Below, piece after piece: positions 57,175 to 57,423 of a stretch of DNA of 57,423 nt. Under the pieces are notes generated by a model that was given only the letters and a program-made list of their open reading frames with translations, ran no database searches and was not told where the DNA came from. The stretch's first letter is position 1. Each line of letters opens with the position of its first letter. Both the position numbers and the translations under genes were made by a program. The stretch comes from Fodinicurvata sediminis DSM 21159 (lineage in GTDB: Bacteria > Pseudomonadota > Alphaproteobacteria > Kiloniellales > DSM-21159), in the NCBI RefSeq assembly GCF_000420625.1, contig NZ_ATVH01000002.1, positions 1 through 57,423 of the forward strand, given 5' to 3'.

Positions 57175-57423
57175 AATTGCCAGTTCCATCGGGGCTTTGT
57201 CGCCAATGGAACTATGTGGGCGAACTTCATTATAATCCGTCCGCCACGCTTCACATTTTGACTGTGCATCAGCCAGGCTCAAAAACCAATAGACGTTCAG
57301 ACATTCTTCACGTACCCGGCCGTTGAAGGACTCCGAGAAGGCATTGTCCGTTGGCTTGCCAGGGCGCGAATAGTCCAGTTCAACGCCCTTCATGTAGGCC
57401 CAGAGGTCCAGATCCTTGCTGAC
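57148..57423 (-). CDS. IS3 family transposase OrfB, C-terminal part (runs off the window)
   Basis: The last 91 residues or so of a DDE (rve) transposase. The frame is open to the window edge (VSKDLDLWAYMKGVELDYS), so the start lies outside. SRPGKPTDNAFSESFNGRVR carries the final catalytic glutamate (the E of SESFNGR), and WRTDYNEVRPHSSIGDKAP is the usual IS3 C-terminal signature. No disruption is seen in the visible part. Confidence 0.93.
   Translation of the reverse strand, partial: VSKDLDLWAYMKGVELDYSRPGKPTDNAFSESFNGRVREECLNVYWFLSLADAQSKCEAWRTDYNEVRPHSSIGDKAPMELAIASGQACLP

Larger units (their letters stand above)
57092..57423 (-). mobile_element. IS3-family insertion sequence, right end, cut by the window
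   Basis: The element's outer end reads TGACCTTGCCCCCAAG at 57092 on the plus strand, so on the transposase strand it closes with ...GGGGGCAAGGTCA, the TG...CA-type terminus of IS3-family elements. The transposase tail lies inside it. The other end and any target duplication are beyond the window. Confidence 0.75.

Overview
The window is a GC-rich stretch of chromosome from a Gram-negative alphaproteobacterium, most likely Rhodospirillales in the broad sense and probably marine or salt-tolerant. The evidence is gene order typical of the class (prfA-prmC-DUF4167-clpB; ileS-lspA-DUF3035-M16-M16; ubiG, DUF1178, nitrilase, grxC, comF and an NDUFAF5-like methyltransferase), alphaproteobacterial protein types (DUF1178, DUF3035, DUF4167) and two compatible-solute systems. 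The genus cannot be named from sequence alone.

Left part (1-29.7 kb), mostly housekeeping. An M23 peptidase (+) faces clpB (-), which has a good candidate sigma-32 promoter insulated by a strong terminator. A MOSC protein follows. A long minus-strand block then reads RodZ-like protein, ispG, hisS, glutamyl-tRNA reductase, prfA, prmC and DUF4167. Next come ptsP and lysC (-), ubiG (+), DUF1178 (-), a small methyltransferase (+), nitrilase/grxC/comF (-), an NDUFAF5-like methyltransferase (+), dps (+) and msrP (+). A tightly overlapping minus-strand operon otsB-GH15-otsA-glk can make trehalose and perhaps break it down.

Middle part (29.8-42.5 kb). A LysE-type exporter (+) faces the operon ileS-lspA-DUF3035-M16-M16-pgi-mutL (-). 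A MaoC/PhaJ-like hydratase with a candidate PhaR box lies upstream of ileS. A two-domain cold-shock protein (+) has a terminator in its own leader.

Right part (42.5-57.4 kb), more accessory. It holds (i) a PadR regulator with vicinal cysteines, an MFS exporter and ArsH, probably an arsenic/organoarsenical detoxification operon; (ii) a LysR regulator divergent from a split thiamine-diphosphate decarboxylase of the sulfopyruvate/phosphonopyruvate type; (iii) a GNAT protein and tRNA-Leu(CAA); (iv) the N-acetylglutaminylglutamine amide (NAGGN) osmolyte cluster; (v) a PhnD-C-E-E transporter with a candidate Pho box; (vi) tRNA-Thr(UGU) followed by the end of an IS3-family element that runs off the window.

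Nothing here is a clearly unknown multi-gene system. The items most worth checking are the vicinal-cysteine PadR with ArsH, the divergent GluTR in an alphaproteobacterium, the small minus-strand transcript upstream of clpB, and the terminator in the csp leader.
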